From: an uncultured Sutterella sp.
GTDB lineage: Bacteria > Pseudomonadota > Gammaproteobacteria > Burkholderiales > Burkholderiaceae_F
NCBI GenBank assembly: GCA_937943605.1
Contig: CALEAW010000048.1
Coordinates: 1 to 26,341, forward strand
Direction of reading: 5' to 3'
Length of the DNA stretch: 26,341 nucleotides
In this document: piece by piece, positions 1 through 7,032 of the stretch
Layout: the number at the start of each line of letters is the position of its first letter
How positions within the stretch are numbered: the first letter of the stretch is position 1
Notes under the pieces: generated by a model
Database searches by the model: none
Told to the model about the DNA's origin: nothing
What the model saw: the letters and a program-made list of their open reading frames with translations, nothing else
Made by a program: the position numbers and the translations under genes

Positions 1-12
1 TCAGATAAGGAA

Positions 13-38
13 TAGTTGGGGCAGTTATACCCCAACTA
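13..38. other. Perfect 9-bp stem-loop at the left edge
   Basis: Arms 13-21 and 30-38 are exact reverse complements (tagttgggg / ccccaacta) around an 8-base loop. Only a weak T-containing stretch follows on either strand. It may be the terminator of a gene left of the window, but nothing here proves that. Confidence 0.3.
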
Positions 39-64
39 GACCGAGATTTTACGTTCAAATCGAA

Positions 65-100
65 CAAAAAGGGGCAGATCGTTAGATCTGCCCCTTTTTG
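65..100 (-). terminator. Terminator of rho (bidirectional)
   Basis: Arms 65-80 and 85-100 form a perfect 16-bp stem with a GTTA loop, and T-rich sequence follows on both sides. It starts 16 bases past the rho stop codon when read on the minus strand. The A/T ends mean it could also stop plus-strand transcripts entering from the left. Confidence 0.85.
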
Positions 101-116
101 AATTTGATGTTAACGG

Positions 117-1373
117 TTATCGCTTCATCAAGTCGAAGAATTCCGTATTGGTCTTAGTGGCCTTCATCTTGTCGAGAAGGAATTCCATGGCCTCAAGTTC
201 ATCCATGTCGTAAAGGAACTTACGAAGAATCCAAACCTTCTGAAGAACATCGGGCTTAAGCAAGAGTTCTTCACGACGGGTGCTAGAACGATTAAGGTTG
301 ATGGCAGGGTAGACACGCTTTTCAGCCATGCGACGTTCAAGGTGGATTTCGTTGTTACCCGTACCCTTAAATTCTTCGTAGATCACGTCGTCCATACGGG
401 AGCCCGTATCCACAAGCGCCGTACCAATGATCGTGAGGGAACCGCCTTCTTCGAGGTTACGTGCAGCACCGAAGATGCGCTTCGGACGCTGGAGAGCGTT
501 GGCATCCACACCACCCGTGAGAACCTTACCAGACGACGGAATCACCGTGTTATAGGCACGTGCCAAACGCGTAATCGAGTCAAGTAAGATCACGACGTCT
601 CGCTTACTTTCAGCAAGACGCTTGGCCTTTTCGATGACCATTTCGGCAACCTGAACGTGACGAGAAGCGGGTTCGTCGAAGGTAGACGCTACCACTTCAG
701 CTTTGACGGAACGTTGCATTTCGGTCACTTCTTCAGGGCGTTCGTCGATGAGAAGCACAAACAAAGCGCAATCAGGATGGTTAGCCGTAATGGCGTGTGC
801 AATGTGCTGCATCAGGACCGTCTTGCCAGACTTGGGAGGTGCCACGATCAAGGCACGCTGACCCTTACCGATCGGGGCGATCATGTCGATGATGCGCCCT
901 GTCAGGTTTTCATCCCCACGCATATCGCGTTCGAGAACAAGGTGTTCATTCGGGAAGAGCGGCGTCAAGTTTTCAAACAACATACGGTGCTTGACGCTTT
1001 CAGGCGGAAGACCGTTAACAGACTCAACGCGCACTAGGGCGAAATAGCGTTCACCATCCTTCGGCGTACGAACTTCACCTTCGATAGAGTCACCTGTATG
1101 AAGGTTGAAGCGACGAATCTGAGAGGGTGAAATATAAATGTCGTCCGTGCTAGCGAGATAGGACGTATCTGGGCTACGCAAGAAGCCAAAGCCGTCAGGC
1201 AACACTTCTAAGGTACCGTCACCAAAGATCTGCTCGCCTTGTTTAGCCTTCTTCTTAAGGATGGCGAACATGAGTTCCTGCTTACGCATACGCTGAGCGT
1301 TGTCGATGTCGAGTGCGTAGGCGATATCAAGCAGCTGAGAAATGTGAAGGGATTTGAGATCAGAAAGATGCAT
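117..1373 (-). CDS. rho: Transcription termination factor Rho
   Basis: Rho is the hexameric RNA-dependent ATPase that binds C-rich RNA and releases RNA polymerase. The 418-residue product is close to E. coli Rho (419). Visible parts are an N-terminal domain (1-47), a cold-shock-like RNA-binding domain (about 50-118), a P-loop APPKSGKT at 178-185, the LLIDERPEEVTEM stretch, LLDSITRLARAYN and the GGVDANAL region, ending in DLMKR. I chose the ATG at 1373 because the protein then begins MHLSDLK, matching the family N-terminus. A GTG at 1391 would add six residues, and neither start has a good SD. The gene lies downstream of trxA on the same strand, as in E. coli. The 132-nt gap holds a trxA terminator, a small hairpin (1436-1453) and a C-rich G-poor leader that suggests Rho-dependent autoregulation. 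Identity is certain; the start is likely. Confidence 0.97.
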   Translation of the reverse strand: MHLSDLKSLHISQLLDIAYALDIDNAQRMRKQELMFAILKKKAKQGEQIFGDGTLEVLPDGFGFLRSPDTSYLASTDDIYISPSQIRRFNLHTGDSIEGEVRTPKDGERYFALVRVESVNGLPPESVKHRMLFENLTPLFPNEHLVLERDMRGDENLTGRIIDMIAPIGKGQRALIVAPPKSGKTVLMQHIAHAITANHPDCALFVLLIDERPEEVTEMQRSVKAEVVASTFDEPASRHVQVAEMVIEKAKRLAESKRDVVILLDSITRLARAYNTVIPSSGKVLTGGVDANALQRPKRIFGAARNLEEGGSLTIIGTALVDTGSRMDDVIYEEFKGTGNNEIHLERRMAEKRVYPAINLNRSSTRREELLLKPDVLQKVWILRKFLYDMDELEAMEFLLDKMKATKTNTEFFDLMKR

Positions 1374-1390
1374 AGAAATGAGTGACGCCA

Positions 1391-1435
1391 CGAGAATGGG
1401 GCATCGGAGGGATTGAGAGTGAGGGGCTGAAAAGG
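1391..1435 (-). promoter_or_regulatory. C-rich, G-poor rut-like segment in the rho leader
   Basis: Read on the minus strand, these 45 nt hold 22 C and only 4 G, the composition bias that defines rut sites. The segment lies just before the rho start codon. Rho is known to terminate within its own leader in E. coli. That this stretch does the same here is inference from composition and position. Confidence 0.5.
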
Positions 1436-1465
1436 AAGTCTCAATAGAGACTTGGCTTAACCGAA

Positions 1466-1495
1466 ATAACCGCCACCGATATTGGTGGCGGTTAT
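1466..1495 (-). terminator. Terminator-like hairpin after trxA
   Basis: Arms 1466-1477 and 1484-1495 form a perfect 12-bp GC-rich stem with a 6-base loop, 11 bases past the trxA stop on the minus strand. The T-run is short and interrupted, so partial read-through into rho is plausible. Confidence 0.65.
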
Positions 1496-1505
1496 GGGAA
1501 ACGAA

Positions 1506-1829
1506 TTATAGGTTGGCTTCGATGAAGGCATCGAGCGTGGCCTGATCGCACATACCCGTGTGCTGGGCAACGGCTTCGCCATTCTTGAAGGCAATGATCG
1601 TCGGAATACCGCGAACATTGTATTCGCCAGCGAAACGGTTGGCTTCGTCGCAGTTGTACTTGGCGATAACAGCACGACCATCGAACGTCTGAGCGGCCTG
1701 TTCAAGACGTGGGGCGAGCATACGGCAAGGACCGCACCAAGGGGCCCAGAAGTCAACGAAAACCGTGGCATTGGACTGAGATACGACGTTTTCGAAGTTG
1801 TCGTCATTCACGTGGATGATTTCGCTCAT
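1506..1829 (-). CDS. trxA: Thioredoxin 1
   Basis: This is a cytoplasmic disulfide reductase that is re-reduced by thioredoxin reductase (trxB, at 17463-18416 in this window). The 107 residues match the family length. The redox motif WCGPC is at 31-35 inside FWAPWCGPC, and the cis-proline segment RGIPTI and the C-terminal helix are present. The start is set by an SD-like TGGAG about six to seven bases upstream of the ATG at 1829. It is the upstream gene of a trxA-rho pair, an arrangement also seen in E. coli. The 267 bases between this start and the divergent ffs gene must hold promoters for both; I could not pick out a convincing sigma-70 promoter for trxA there. Confidence 0.96.
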   Translation of the reverse strand: MSEIIHVNDDNFENVVSQSNATVFVDFWAPWCGPCRMLAPRLEQAAQTFDGRAVIAKYNCDEANRFAGEYNVRGIPTIIAFKNGEAVAQHTGMCDQATLDAFIEANL

Positions 1830-2058
1830 GGCTACTCCAGATGAAAAAAGTGTCTATGCTCTAAGTTAAAAGCACTCAGGGTGCGATCGTCAGGATAGAG
1901 CAAATTAAAAGAATTTGGATAAAGGCACACGAAGGATGAGAAAGGATCCGTGCCATTGAGAATGAGAAGTGACCGTTAGGTTCTTCTGTGAAGTGATGTA
2001 ATAGTAGCACCAAGCACTTCAGTTTGTTGGGTCAAAATGTGGTGACAAACAATAAATT

Positions 2059-2085
2059 TTGCAAAAATCTGAGACTTTCTATAAA
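2059..2085 (+). promoter_or_regulatory. Possible promoter of ffs
   Basis: A TTGCAA at 2059-2064 and a TATAAA at 2080-2085 lie just upstream of the SRP RNA 5' end near 2097. The 15-base spacer is short. TTTTGC at 2057-2062 would give 17. The -10 is credible and the -35 uncertain. Confidence 0.4.
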
Positions 2086-2096
2086 CTATCGACCTT

Positions 2097-2191
2097 GGCG
2101 GGTCCCCTCGCATGCTGTCCCCAGGAACCTGGTCAGGTCGGGAACGAAGCAGCCATACTGGTTTGCAGCAGTGCCGAGGATAAGGCTCGCC
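2097..2191 (+). ncRNA. ffs: Signal recognition particle RNA (4.5S type)
   Basis: This is the RNA of the bacterial SRP, which binds Ffh and directs co-translational membrane targeting. The diagnostic core is present at about 2130-2154: GGTCAGGTC, then GGGAACGAAGCAGCC, that is the GGAA tetraloop and the conserved symmetric internal loop. The pair closing the tetraloop is G-C here instead of C-G as in E. coli, a compensatory swap. The ends pair: ggcgggtc at 2097 with ggctcgcc ending at 2191. The size of about 95 nt fits the small Alu-less form. Linkage of SRP RNA to dnaX-ybaB-recR is also known in Firmicutes. The exact ends are inferred from pairing. Confidence 0.93.
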
Positions 2192-2223
2192 ATTTCTATT
2201 TCTACTATTGCAGTGGTGTTTTG

Positions 2224-2256
2224 GGCGTGATTCGATGAGGGATTGCGCCTTTTTTG
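2224..2256 (+). terminator. Terminator of ffs
   Basis: Arms 2224-2233 and 2240-2249 pair over 10 bp, including some G-U pairs, around GATGAG. A T-run follows immediately (2250-2255). It lies about 33 bases past the predicted mature SRP RNA end, so the primary transcript would need 3' trimming. Confidence 0.75.
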
Positions 2257-2283
2257 TTATCTCTGAACGGGTTCATTTAAAAT
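2254..2283 (+). promoter_or_regulatory. Possible promoter for the acetyltransferase-dnaX unit
   Basis: TTGTTA at 2254-2259 and TAAAAT at 2278-2283 are 18 bases apart, directly after the ffs terminator and 60 bases before the acetyltransferase start. This is a pattern match only. Confidence 0.35.
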
Positions 2284-2342
2284 AAACAGACTGTCCCAAC
2301 ATATAGGGTGTGTTTTTTCTATCTACTTGATTGCTTAGAATT

Positions 2343-2840
2343 ATGAGCCTCGAAATTCGTCCCGTTCGTGAAGAAGATTGTGAAATTGTTCGTGATTTGA
2401 TTTTTGCGTTGGCACGTTATGAACGTTTAGAAGATCAATGTCACGCGACCGTTGAGGGTCTTCATGAAGAGCTTTTTGGCCCTCGTGCTGTGATTCGATG
2501 CGTGATCGCATGGGAACGTGATGAAGTGACTGAGGCCGAGCGTCCTGTAGGGTTTGCGCTTTATTTCTTTAATTTCTCGACCTTCTTAACACGTCGTGGT
2601 CTCTACCTCGAAGATTTGTTTGTGGTGGAAGAAGCACGTCGTAAGGGTTATGGACGTGCTTTGATCCGTTATCTGGCAAGTACAGCGATCAAAGAGGGTT
2701 GTGGTCGCTTTGACTGGTCGGTTTTGGATTGGAATCAGCCTGCTATTGATTTTTACGAGCGCATGGGGGCTGTCGTCATGCCTGATTGGCGAATTTGCCG
2801 CCTGACGGGTGATGCGTTGCAAAAAGCCGCGCAGGGTTAA
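2343..2840 (+). CDS. GNAT-family N-acetyltransferase (diamine acetyltransferase-like)
   Basis: This is predicted to transfer acetyl from acetyl-CoA to an amine. At 165 residues it is a complete single GNAT domain. The acetyl-CoA-binding motif A is seen as DLFVVEEARRKGYG (about 91-104), with RRKGYG as the pyrophosphate loop. The motif B region is DWNQPAIDFYERMGA (129-143). The YLEDLFV and DWN..AIDFYE pattern resembles the spermidine/spermine (SSAT) branch, so a polyamine or related small amine is a reasonable guess, but the substrate cannot be read from sequence. I prefer the ATG at 2343 to the TTG four codons upstream (2331); no strong SD precedes either. It is the first gene after the ffs terminator, and dnaX follows after 90 bases on the same strand. 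Confidence 0.85.
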   Translation: MSLEIRPVREEDCEIVRDLIFALARYERLEDQCHATVEGLHEELFGPRAVIRCVIAWERDEVTEAERPVGFALYFFNFSTFLTRRGLYLEDLFVVEEARRKGYGRALIRYLASTAIKEGCGRFDWSVLDWNQPAIDFYERMGAVVMPDWRICRLTGDALQKAAQG

Positions 2841-2930
2841 AGCACAATACAATCATGGTTTATACGTTAGTCGTCTTCGACTCGGAATACGAGACATTAG
2901 CGACGGATCTCTCAAGCTAAAGGAATAAGG

Positions 2931-4274
2931 ATGAGCAGTAGTTATCAGGTACTCGCTAGAAAATGGCGACCTCATGACTTTGAAACAATCGTCGGTCAAG
3001 ATCACGTTGTGACTGCCTTGACGCGGGCTTTAACTGAAAAGCGCTTGCATCATGCTTATCTCTTTACGGGGACGCGTGGTGTTGGGAAGACGACGATTTC
3101 TCGTATTTTTGCTAAGGCGCTGAATTGTCAGGGGGTTGATGGTCAAGGGGATATGACGGCACATCCGTGTGGCGTTTGTCCAGCTTGCCGTGCGATCGAT
3201 GAAGGTCGCTACCCTGATTACATCGAAATGGACGCGGCAAGTAACCGCTCTGTTGAAGATATGACGGCTTTGCTTGAACGCGCAATGTATGCGCCGACGC
3301 ATGGGCGTTTCAAGGTCTACATGATCGACGAAGTCCATATGCTGAGCTCAACGGCTTTCAATGCCATGTTGAAGACCTTGGAAGAGCCGCCAGAGTACGT
3401 GAAATTTATTTTGGCAACGACCGACCCGCAGAAGGTGCCGATCACGGTGCTGTCTCGTTGCTTGCAATTCAATTTGCGTAACATGACGCCACAGGGCATT
3501 GTGGGGCATATGAGCCACATACTTCAGGTTGAAGGCATTCCCTTTGAAGAAGGTGCTTTGAGAGTGTTGGCGACGGGTGCGCGCGGTTCGATGCGTGACG
3601 GGCTCTCTCTTTTAGACCAGGCCATTGCCTATTGTGGCAATACGGTGACGCAAGACGGCGTTCGCCGCATGCTTGGTATGAGTGGCAGCGAAATGTTAAC
3701 GGGGATTTTGCGTGCTTTGGCTGCGGGTGACGGGGCGAAGATGCTCGAAATTGCGGATGCTATGCAAACGCAGGGGCTCTCTTTTGCGCAAGCTTTGCGT
3801 GATTTAGCTGGGTTATTACACCGTACTGCTTTGGTTCAGAGAGTGCCAACAGCCGTAAGTCCTGAAGATCCGGATTGTGAAGCAATTCAAGCGTTCGCTC
3901 AGCTTTTTGGACCAGAAGAAGTTCAGCTCTACTACCAGGTAGCCCTTCATGGTCGTAATGACTTGAATTTGGCCCCTGACGAATATGCGGGCTTTACGAT
4001 GGCATTGTTGCGTATGTTGGCATTTAAGCCAGCTGGTATGCGTGCGGCTTCCAAGGTACCTGCGCGCGATGCTAGTCGGTCGCAGGTGCCGCCAGTTCCA
4101 GCACCATCAATACCACAGGTCATGGCGCCAACTACAACGGACGGTCCTCGTGCCGTGGGGCGTAGTTCAGGTCTCCCGCCAATCCCTACGCCTGTTGAAC
4201 CGCCCCCTGGATTAGCGCCAGTGACGACGCTCGATGACGATACACCGCCCTGGGGAGAACCTTCCGCCAGTTGA
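2931..4274 (+). CDS. dnaX: DNA polymerase III subunit gamma/tau, zero-frame (gamma-like) product
   Basis: This is the ATPase subunit of the clamp loader. The zero-frame product is 447 residues, close to E. coli gamma (431) and well short of tau (643). Visible features are the Walker A GTRGVGKT at 47-54, four zinc cysteines (66, 80, 83, 86), a Walker B/DEVH box around 131-136, the LSRC sensor motif at 174-177, a domain III through about residue 370 and then a Pro-rich linker. An AAGGAATAAGG SD precedes the ATG. The frame stops at 4272-4274, just after TPPWGEPSAS. The tau C-terminal domain continues in the +1 frame (4234-4695). A +1 step near 4260 would give a fused protein of about 587 residues. 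Either this is programmed recoding or the gene carries an indel. Confidence 0.93.
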   Translation: MSSSYQVLARKWRPHDFETIVGQDHVVTALTRALTEKRLHHAYLFTGTRGVGKTTISRIFAKALNCQGVDGQGDMTAHPCGVCPACRAIDEGRYPDYIEMDAASNRSVEDMTALLERAMYAPTHGRFKVYMIDEVHMLSSTAFNAMLKTLEEPPEYVKFILATTDPQKVPITVLSRCLQFNLRNMTPQGIVGHMSHILQVEGIPFEEGALRVLATGARGSMRDGLSLLDQAIAYCGNTVTQDGVRRMLGMSGSEMLTGILRALAAGDGAKMLEIADAMQTQGLSFAQALRDLAGLLHRTALVQRVPTAVSPEDPDCEAIQAFAQLFGPEEVQLYYQVALHGRNDLNLAPDEYAGFTMALLRMLAFKPAGMRAASKVPARDASRSQVPPVPAPSIPQVMAPTTTDGPRAVGRSSGLPPIPTPVEPPPGLAPVTTLDDDTPPWGEPSAS

Positions 4275-4695
4275 GTACGCTCCGGAGCTTCCCGTAGAGC
4301 CTCGGCTTGAGGAACGCTCTCTCGACTGGCGGTCGATTATCGCAGGAGCAAAACTCACAGGTCCCTTACGTAATCTCGCGACAACTGCTCAAGTGATTGA
4401 GTTAACAGAGCGACATGTGAAATTACGTTTAAGCGTGGCAGCCTTTGCGACAGAAAGCAGTCGTCAACTATTGACGGAGGCTTTGTCGGCCTATTTTGGC
4501 CACCACTGTTTGGTGGAATTTGAGGTCGGACACGTGACGGGTAATACCGTTGCAGATACTGAAGAGAAAGAGCGGCAAGAAGCACGTCGACAGTTGATTG
4601 AAGGTTTTCGTAATGATCCCTTTGTTCGACAGGTGCAGGCCCTCTTTCATGGTACGATTGATGAAATGTCCGTTAAGCCTCGTGAAGATGACTAA
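4234..4695 (+). CDS. dnaX: DnaX tau C-terminal domain in the +1 frame
   Basis: This frame overlaps the end of the zero frame and encodes the tau-specific C-terminal domain, which binds the polymerase alpha subunit in characterised systems. The segment from about LDWRSIIAGAKLTGPLRNLA onward matches tau domain V in layout, ending in a charged tail. The frame is open only after stops at 4213 and 4222, so joining must occur between 4225 and 4271. Protein continuity (DDDTPPWGE then NLPP) places it near 4254-4263. The ATG at 4234 has no SD and falls inside coding sequence of the zero frame, so separate initiation looks unlikely. I read it as the second half of dnaX rather than an independent gene. 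ybaB starts 34 bases after the stop. Confidence 0.8.
   Translation: MTIHRPGENLPPVEYAPELPVEPRLEERSLDWRSIIAGAKLTGPLRNLATTAQVIELTERHVKLRLSVAAFATESSRQLLTEALSAYFGHHCLVEFEVGHVTGNTVADTEEKERQEARRQLIEGFRNDPFVRQVQALFHGTIDEMSVKPREDD
4252..4332 (+). promoter_or_regulatory. Candidate recoding signal inside dnaX
   Basis: Three elements line up. GGGGAG at 4252-4257 resembles an SD. CCU-U at 4260-4263 is a proline codon that could slip forward. A 12-bp stem pairs 4264-4275 (ccgccagttgag) with 4321-4332 (ctcgactggcgg), with one G-U pair, and it encloses the zero-frame stop at 4272. E. coli dnaX recoding also uses an upstream SD and a downstream stem, but shifts -1 on an A-run. No long homopolymer is present, so transcript slippage is unlikely. 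Confidence 0.5.
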
Positions 4696-4729
4696 CGGCT
4701 AAAGAACTATTTAACTAAAGGAAAATACA

Positions 4730-5056
4730 ATGCGCGGATTCGGCGGTAATATGGGCGGATTGATGGCCCAGGCTCAGAAGATGCAGGCCAAACTTGCCAA
4801 GGTTCAGGAAGAAATCGCAGCCATGGAAATGGATGGCGAAGCTGCCAATGGTGCTGTCAAGGTGCGTATTAATGGTAAGCACAAGTGCTTGCGCGTTTCG
4901 ATCGACCCGTCTGTTGTGACGCCAGATGATGTCGAAATGCTCGAAGATTTGATTCAGCTTGCTTTCAATGACGCCGCTAAGCGTCTTGACGAAGAATCGG
5001 AAGCTCGTATGCGTAAAGAAGTGCCGCTTCCTCCGGGTATGAAGTTGCCGTTCTAA
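4730..5056 (+). CDS. ybaB: YbaB/EbfC nucleoid-associated protein
   Basis: This is a small dimeric DNA-binding protein, 108 residues, the usual family length. It starts with the Gly/Met-rich MRGFGGNMGGLM, followed by a long amphipathic helix (AQKMQAKLAKVQEEIAAMEM) and the typical VKVRINGKH.CLRVSIDPS strand region. It ends in LPPGMKLPF, a common YbaB C-terminus. An AAAGGAAAA SD lies before the ATG. The dnaX-ybaB-recR order is a very widespread gene cluster. Here recR is displaced by a group II intron and modD. A terminator-like hairpin follows at 5078-5108. Confidence 0.95.
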   Translation: MRGFGGNMGGLMAQAQKMQAKLAKVQEEIAAMEMDGEAANGAVKVRINGKHKCLRVSIDPSVVTPDDVEMLEDLIQLAFNDAAKRLDEESEARMRKEVPLPPGMKLPF

Positions 5057-5077
5057 TCTGAACGATAGCGCTTCTTG

Positions 5078-5109
5078 AAGCCGTCGATGCCGAAAGGATC
5101 GGCGGCTTT
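5078..5109 (+). terminator. Terminator-like hairpin, group II intron target
   Basis: Arms 5078-5088 and 5098-5108 pair over 11 bp (one T-G), with loop 5089-5097 and a short T run. It lies 22 bases after ybaB. The group II intron begins seven bases after the 3' arm, so this hairpin is probably what the intron recognised. Confidence 0.6.
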
Positions 5110-5660
5110 GTCCATGTGCGCCCAGCGGCGCACGTGTGTTTATGTGGTGAAAGTCCACTGACCGCCCGATTGGGGGAAGGTCTAGCGACTCGGCAGAGTT
5201 AGGAAGGTAACGACCTGATGAAGGAAGCCGATAGCGAAGCGTCAGCCTGACGAACAGGAATCAGATGTGAGGCGTAACGACTAGGAGAGCTGGCATGACT
5301 CAGTTAACCCAGTACCAATACGGAAAGTCGTTACGTAGATCTGGCAGGTAGGACGCGAAGCGCATGTGTGGTACCTGGGGAGATCCTTCGTGGTGCCGAA
5401 AGGCTATCGAAATCGCAAGGTGGAGAGATGCCACGGAGGAAGTCAGCCGAGGCCATAGTAGGCGTAAGCCGAAGGGCTGAATCTAAATTGTGTGAGTAGA
5501 GAGTGTGTATCTCCTTGCGCTGACGGTAGTAGCGTAAGTTGAAAGTTAGAAGTAAAGCCTATCGAAGGATGGAAACGGAATTTCCGTCGGACGGTGCACG
5601 GTCCAAAGACCGAATAAGGTGAGCGAGGGGTGCATACACTGGACGAAAACAGGAGTAACA

Positions 5661-6902
5661 GTGATAACACTGGAAGAAGTATTGTCACCTGAAAACATGC
5701 TTAGAGCTATGGACAAGGTGACTATGAATAAGGGAGCGCCAGGTGCCGACAGGATGACTGTTGACGAATTACCCGAGCACTTCCGAAAACATGGGGAAAG
5801 CATCTGCGACCACATCAGACAGGGTAGATACATCCCGAGTCCAGTTCGCAGGCTCGACATCCCGAAACCAAACGGCGGAACCCGCATGTTGGGAATTCCG
5901 ACAGTGCAGGATAGAGTCATTCAGCAAGCCATTGCTCAAGTGTTGATGCGGCACTATGATCCAACCTTTTCTGAGTTCAGTTACGGGTTCAGAGAGGGAC
6001 GTGGTGCTCGGGATGCCGTAGCGCAGACCTCCGCATACATCAAAGAGGGGCGTAACTGGATTGTCGAGATGGACTTGGAAAAGTTCTTCGACACGGTTAA
6101 TCATGACCGACTCATGAGCCGACTGGAAAGGGATATCAAAGACCGTATGCTTTTGAGGCTAATCCGACGGTATTTGCGGACAGGAATCCTTGAAAATGGA
6201 CTAATCTCTGCTCGAACTGAAGGAACACCTCAAGGTTCACCTCTTAGCCCGATATTATCCTTGATCGTCTTGGACGAACTTGACAAATATCTCGAAAAGA
6301 GGGGAATCGCTTTCTGTCGATACGCCGACGACTGTAACCTGTATATGAAATCACAGAAGGCGGGCGAACGCGCGTTTGAAAACACCACTAGATTTATCGA
6401 GGAGACGCTCAAGTTACGAGTAAATCGTAGCAAGAGCGGCGTCTTTCGACCTTCGAAGACGAAATTCCTCGGTTACACCTTCGTGGGAACGACAGGAGCC
6501 CCCAGGGCACACAAGACGAGCCTGACACGCTTGAAGGACAAACTAAAGGTAATCTTCCGAAGATCGCGCGGTACTTCCTTGAAACTCACTATTTCGAGGG
6601 TTAGTCAACTTCTGAGGGGGTGGCGAGCGTACTTCGCGATGGATGAAAGGGTTGAGATATACAGGGAGCTCGATATTCATATCAGGCGACACCTGCGAAA
6701 ATTGATCTGGATAGCTTGGAAGAAACCTAAAACTAGGAAAACCGCCCTTATCAGGCGCGGACTCGATCCCGAAAGAGCGTGGAAGTCCTCTGTCAATGGA
6801 CGCGGCGCATGGTGGAATGCAGGAGCACCCCACATGAGTCATGCGTACAAGAATAACTGCTTCCGTCGACTCGGTCTGTACAGCCTAGAATTGCAGTACT
6901 GA
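5661..6902 (+). CDS. ltrA: Group II intron reverse transcriptase/maturase
   Basis: This protein aids splicing of its host intron and copies it into DNA targets. From the GTG at 5661 it is 413 residues. That start follows AGGAG (5651-5655) at a 5-base spacing. An in-frame GTG at 5619 would give 427 but lacks such a site. RT blocks are intact: NKGAPGADRMT near the start, MDLEKFFD (137-144), GTPQGSPLSP (188-197) and the catalytic RYADD (220-224). A maturase (X) domain follows, with LLRGWRAYFA around 317-326 and a basic segment. The protein ends at LGLYSLELQY with no HNH endonuclease domain, so mobility would not use second-strand cleavage by the protein. No frameshift or stop is seen, so the element may still be active. 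Confidence 0.95.
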   Translation: MITLEEVLSPENMLRAMDKVTMNKGAPGADRMTVDELPEHFRKHGESICDHIRQGRYIPSPVRRLDIPKPNGGTRMLGIPTVQDRVIQQAIAQVLMRHYDPTFSEFSYGFREGRGARDAVAQTSAYIKEGRNWIVEMDLEKFFDTVNHDRLMSRLERDIKDRMLLRLIRRYLRTGILENGLISARTEGTPQGSPLSPILSLIVLDELDKYLEKRGIAFCRYADDCNLYMKSQKAGERAFENTTRFIEETLKLRVNRSKSGVFRPSKTKFLGYTFVGTTGAPRAHKTSLTRLKDKLKVIFRRSRGTSLKLTISRVSQLLRGWRAYFAMDERVEIYRELDIHIRRHLRKLIWIAWKKPKTRKTALIRRGLDPERAWKSSVNGRGAWWNAGAPHMSHAYKNNCFRRLGLYSLELQY

Positions 6903-6926
6903 CCCGAGTTACTCTTCAATTTAGAA

Positions 6927-7019
6927 ACCGCCGGATGCCGAACGGCATGTCCGAAAGCCTACTTCACTGGTAGGTTGCGGTGTGGGAGGGGGAACCCGTG
7001 AGGGAACCCTCTACCCGAT
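6927..7019 (+). ncRNA. Group II intron domains V and VI
   Basis: The domain V core is CGGA / UCCG (6932-6935, 6950-6953) capped by UGCCGAACGGCAUG, with the lower stem ACCGC (6927-6931) pairing to GCGGU (6977-6981). Between the two 3' strand pieces lie 23 extra bases (6954-6976) that form their own hairpin (CCTAC / GTAGG). Domain VI follows with a bulged A at 7013. The insertion departs from the compact domain V I know for this family. Confidence 0.6.
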
Positions 7020-7032
7020 TTTGGAGACCATC

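Larger units (their letters stand above)
5116..7019 (+). mobile_element. Group II intron with intron-encoded protein
   Basis: This is a full-length, apparently intact intron of about 1.9 kb on the same strand as the host operon. The 5' end GTGCGCC at 5116 fits the group II consensus. Structured RNA (domains I-III) fills 5116-5650, the RT ORF sits in domain IV, domain V lies at about 6927-6981, and domain VI follows with a bulged A at 7013. The 3' end GAT at 7017-7019 gives the usual AY terminus, with the branch A seven bases from the end. The exons join the region behind a terminator hairpin to TTTGGAGACC, which carries the modD SD. No endonuclease domain is encoded. Insertion behind a terminator is typical of class C introns, but I do not assign a class from sequence alone. 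The boundaries are inferred. Confidence 0.88.

Noticed and set aside
4234..4260. Independent gene starting at the ATG at 4234
   Set aside because: There is no SD, the ATG lies inside zero-frame dnaX, and the product is the missing tau C-terminal domain, so it belongs to dnaX.
6982..7032. Longer modD starting at a GTG at 6982
   Set aside because: The extra codons are intron domain VI and have no family match; the ATG at 7033 has a clear SD.
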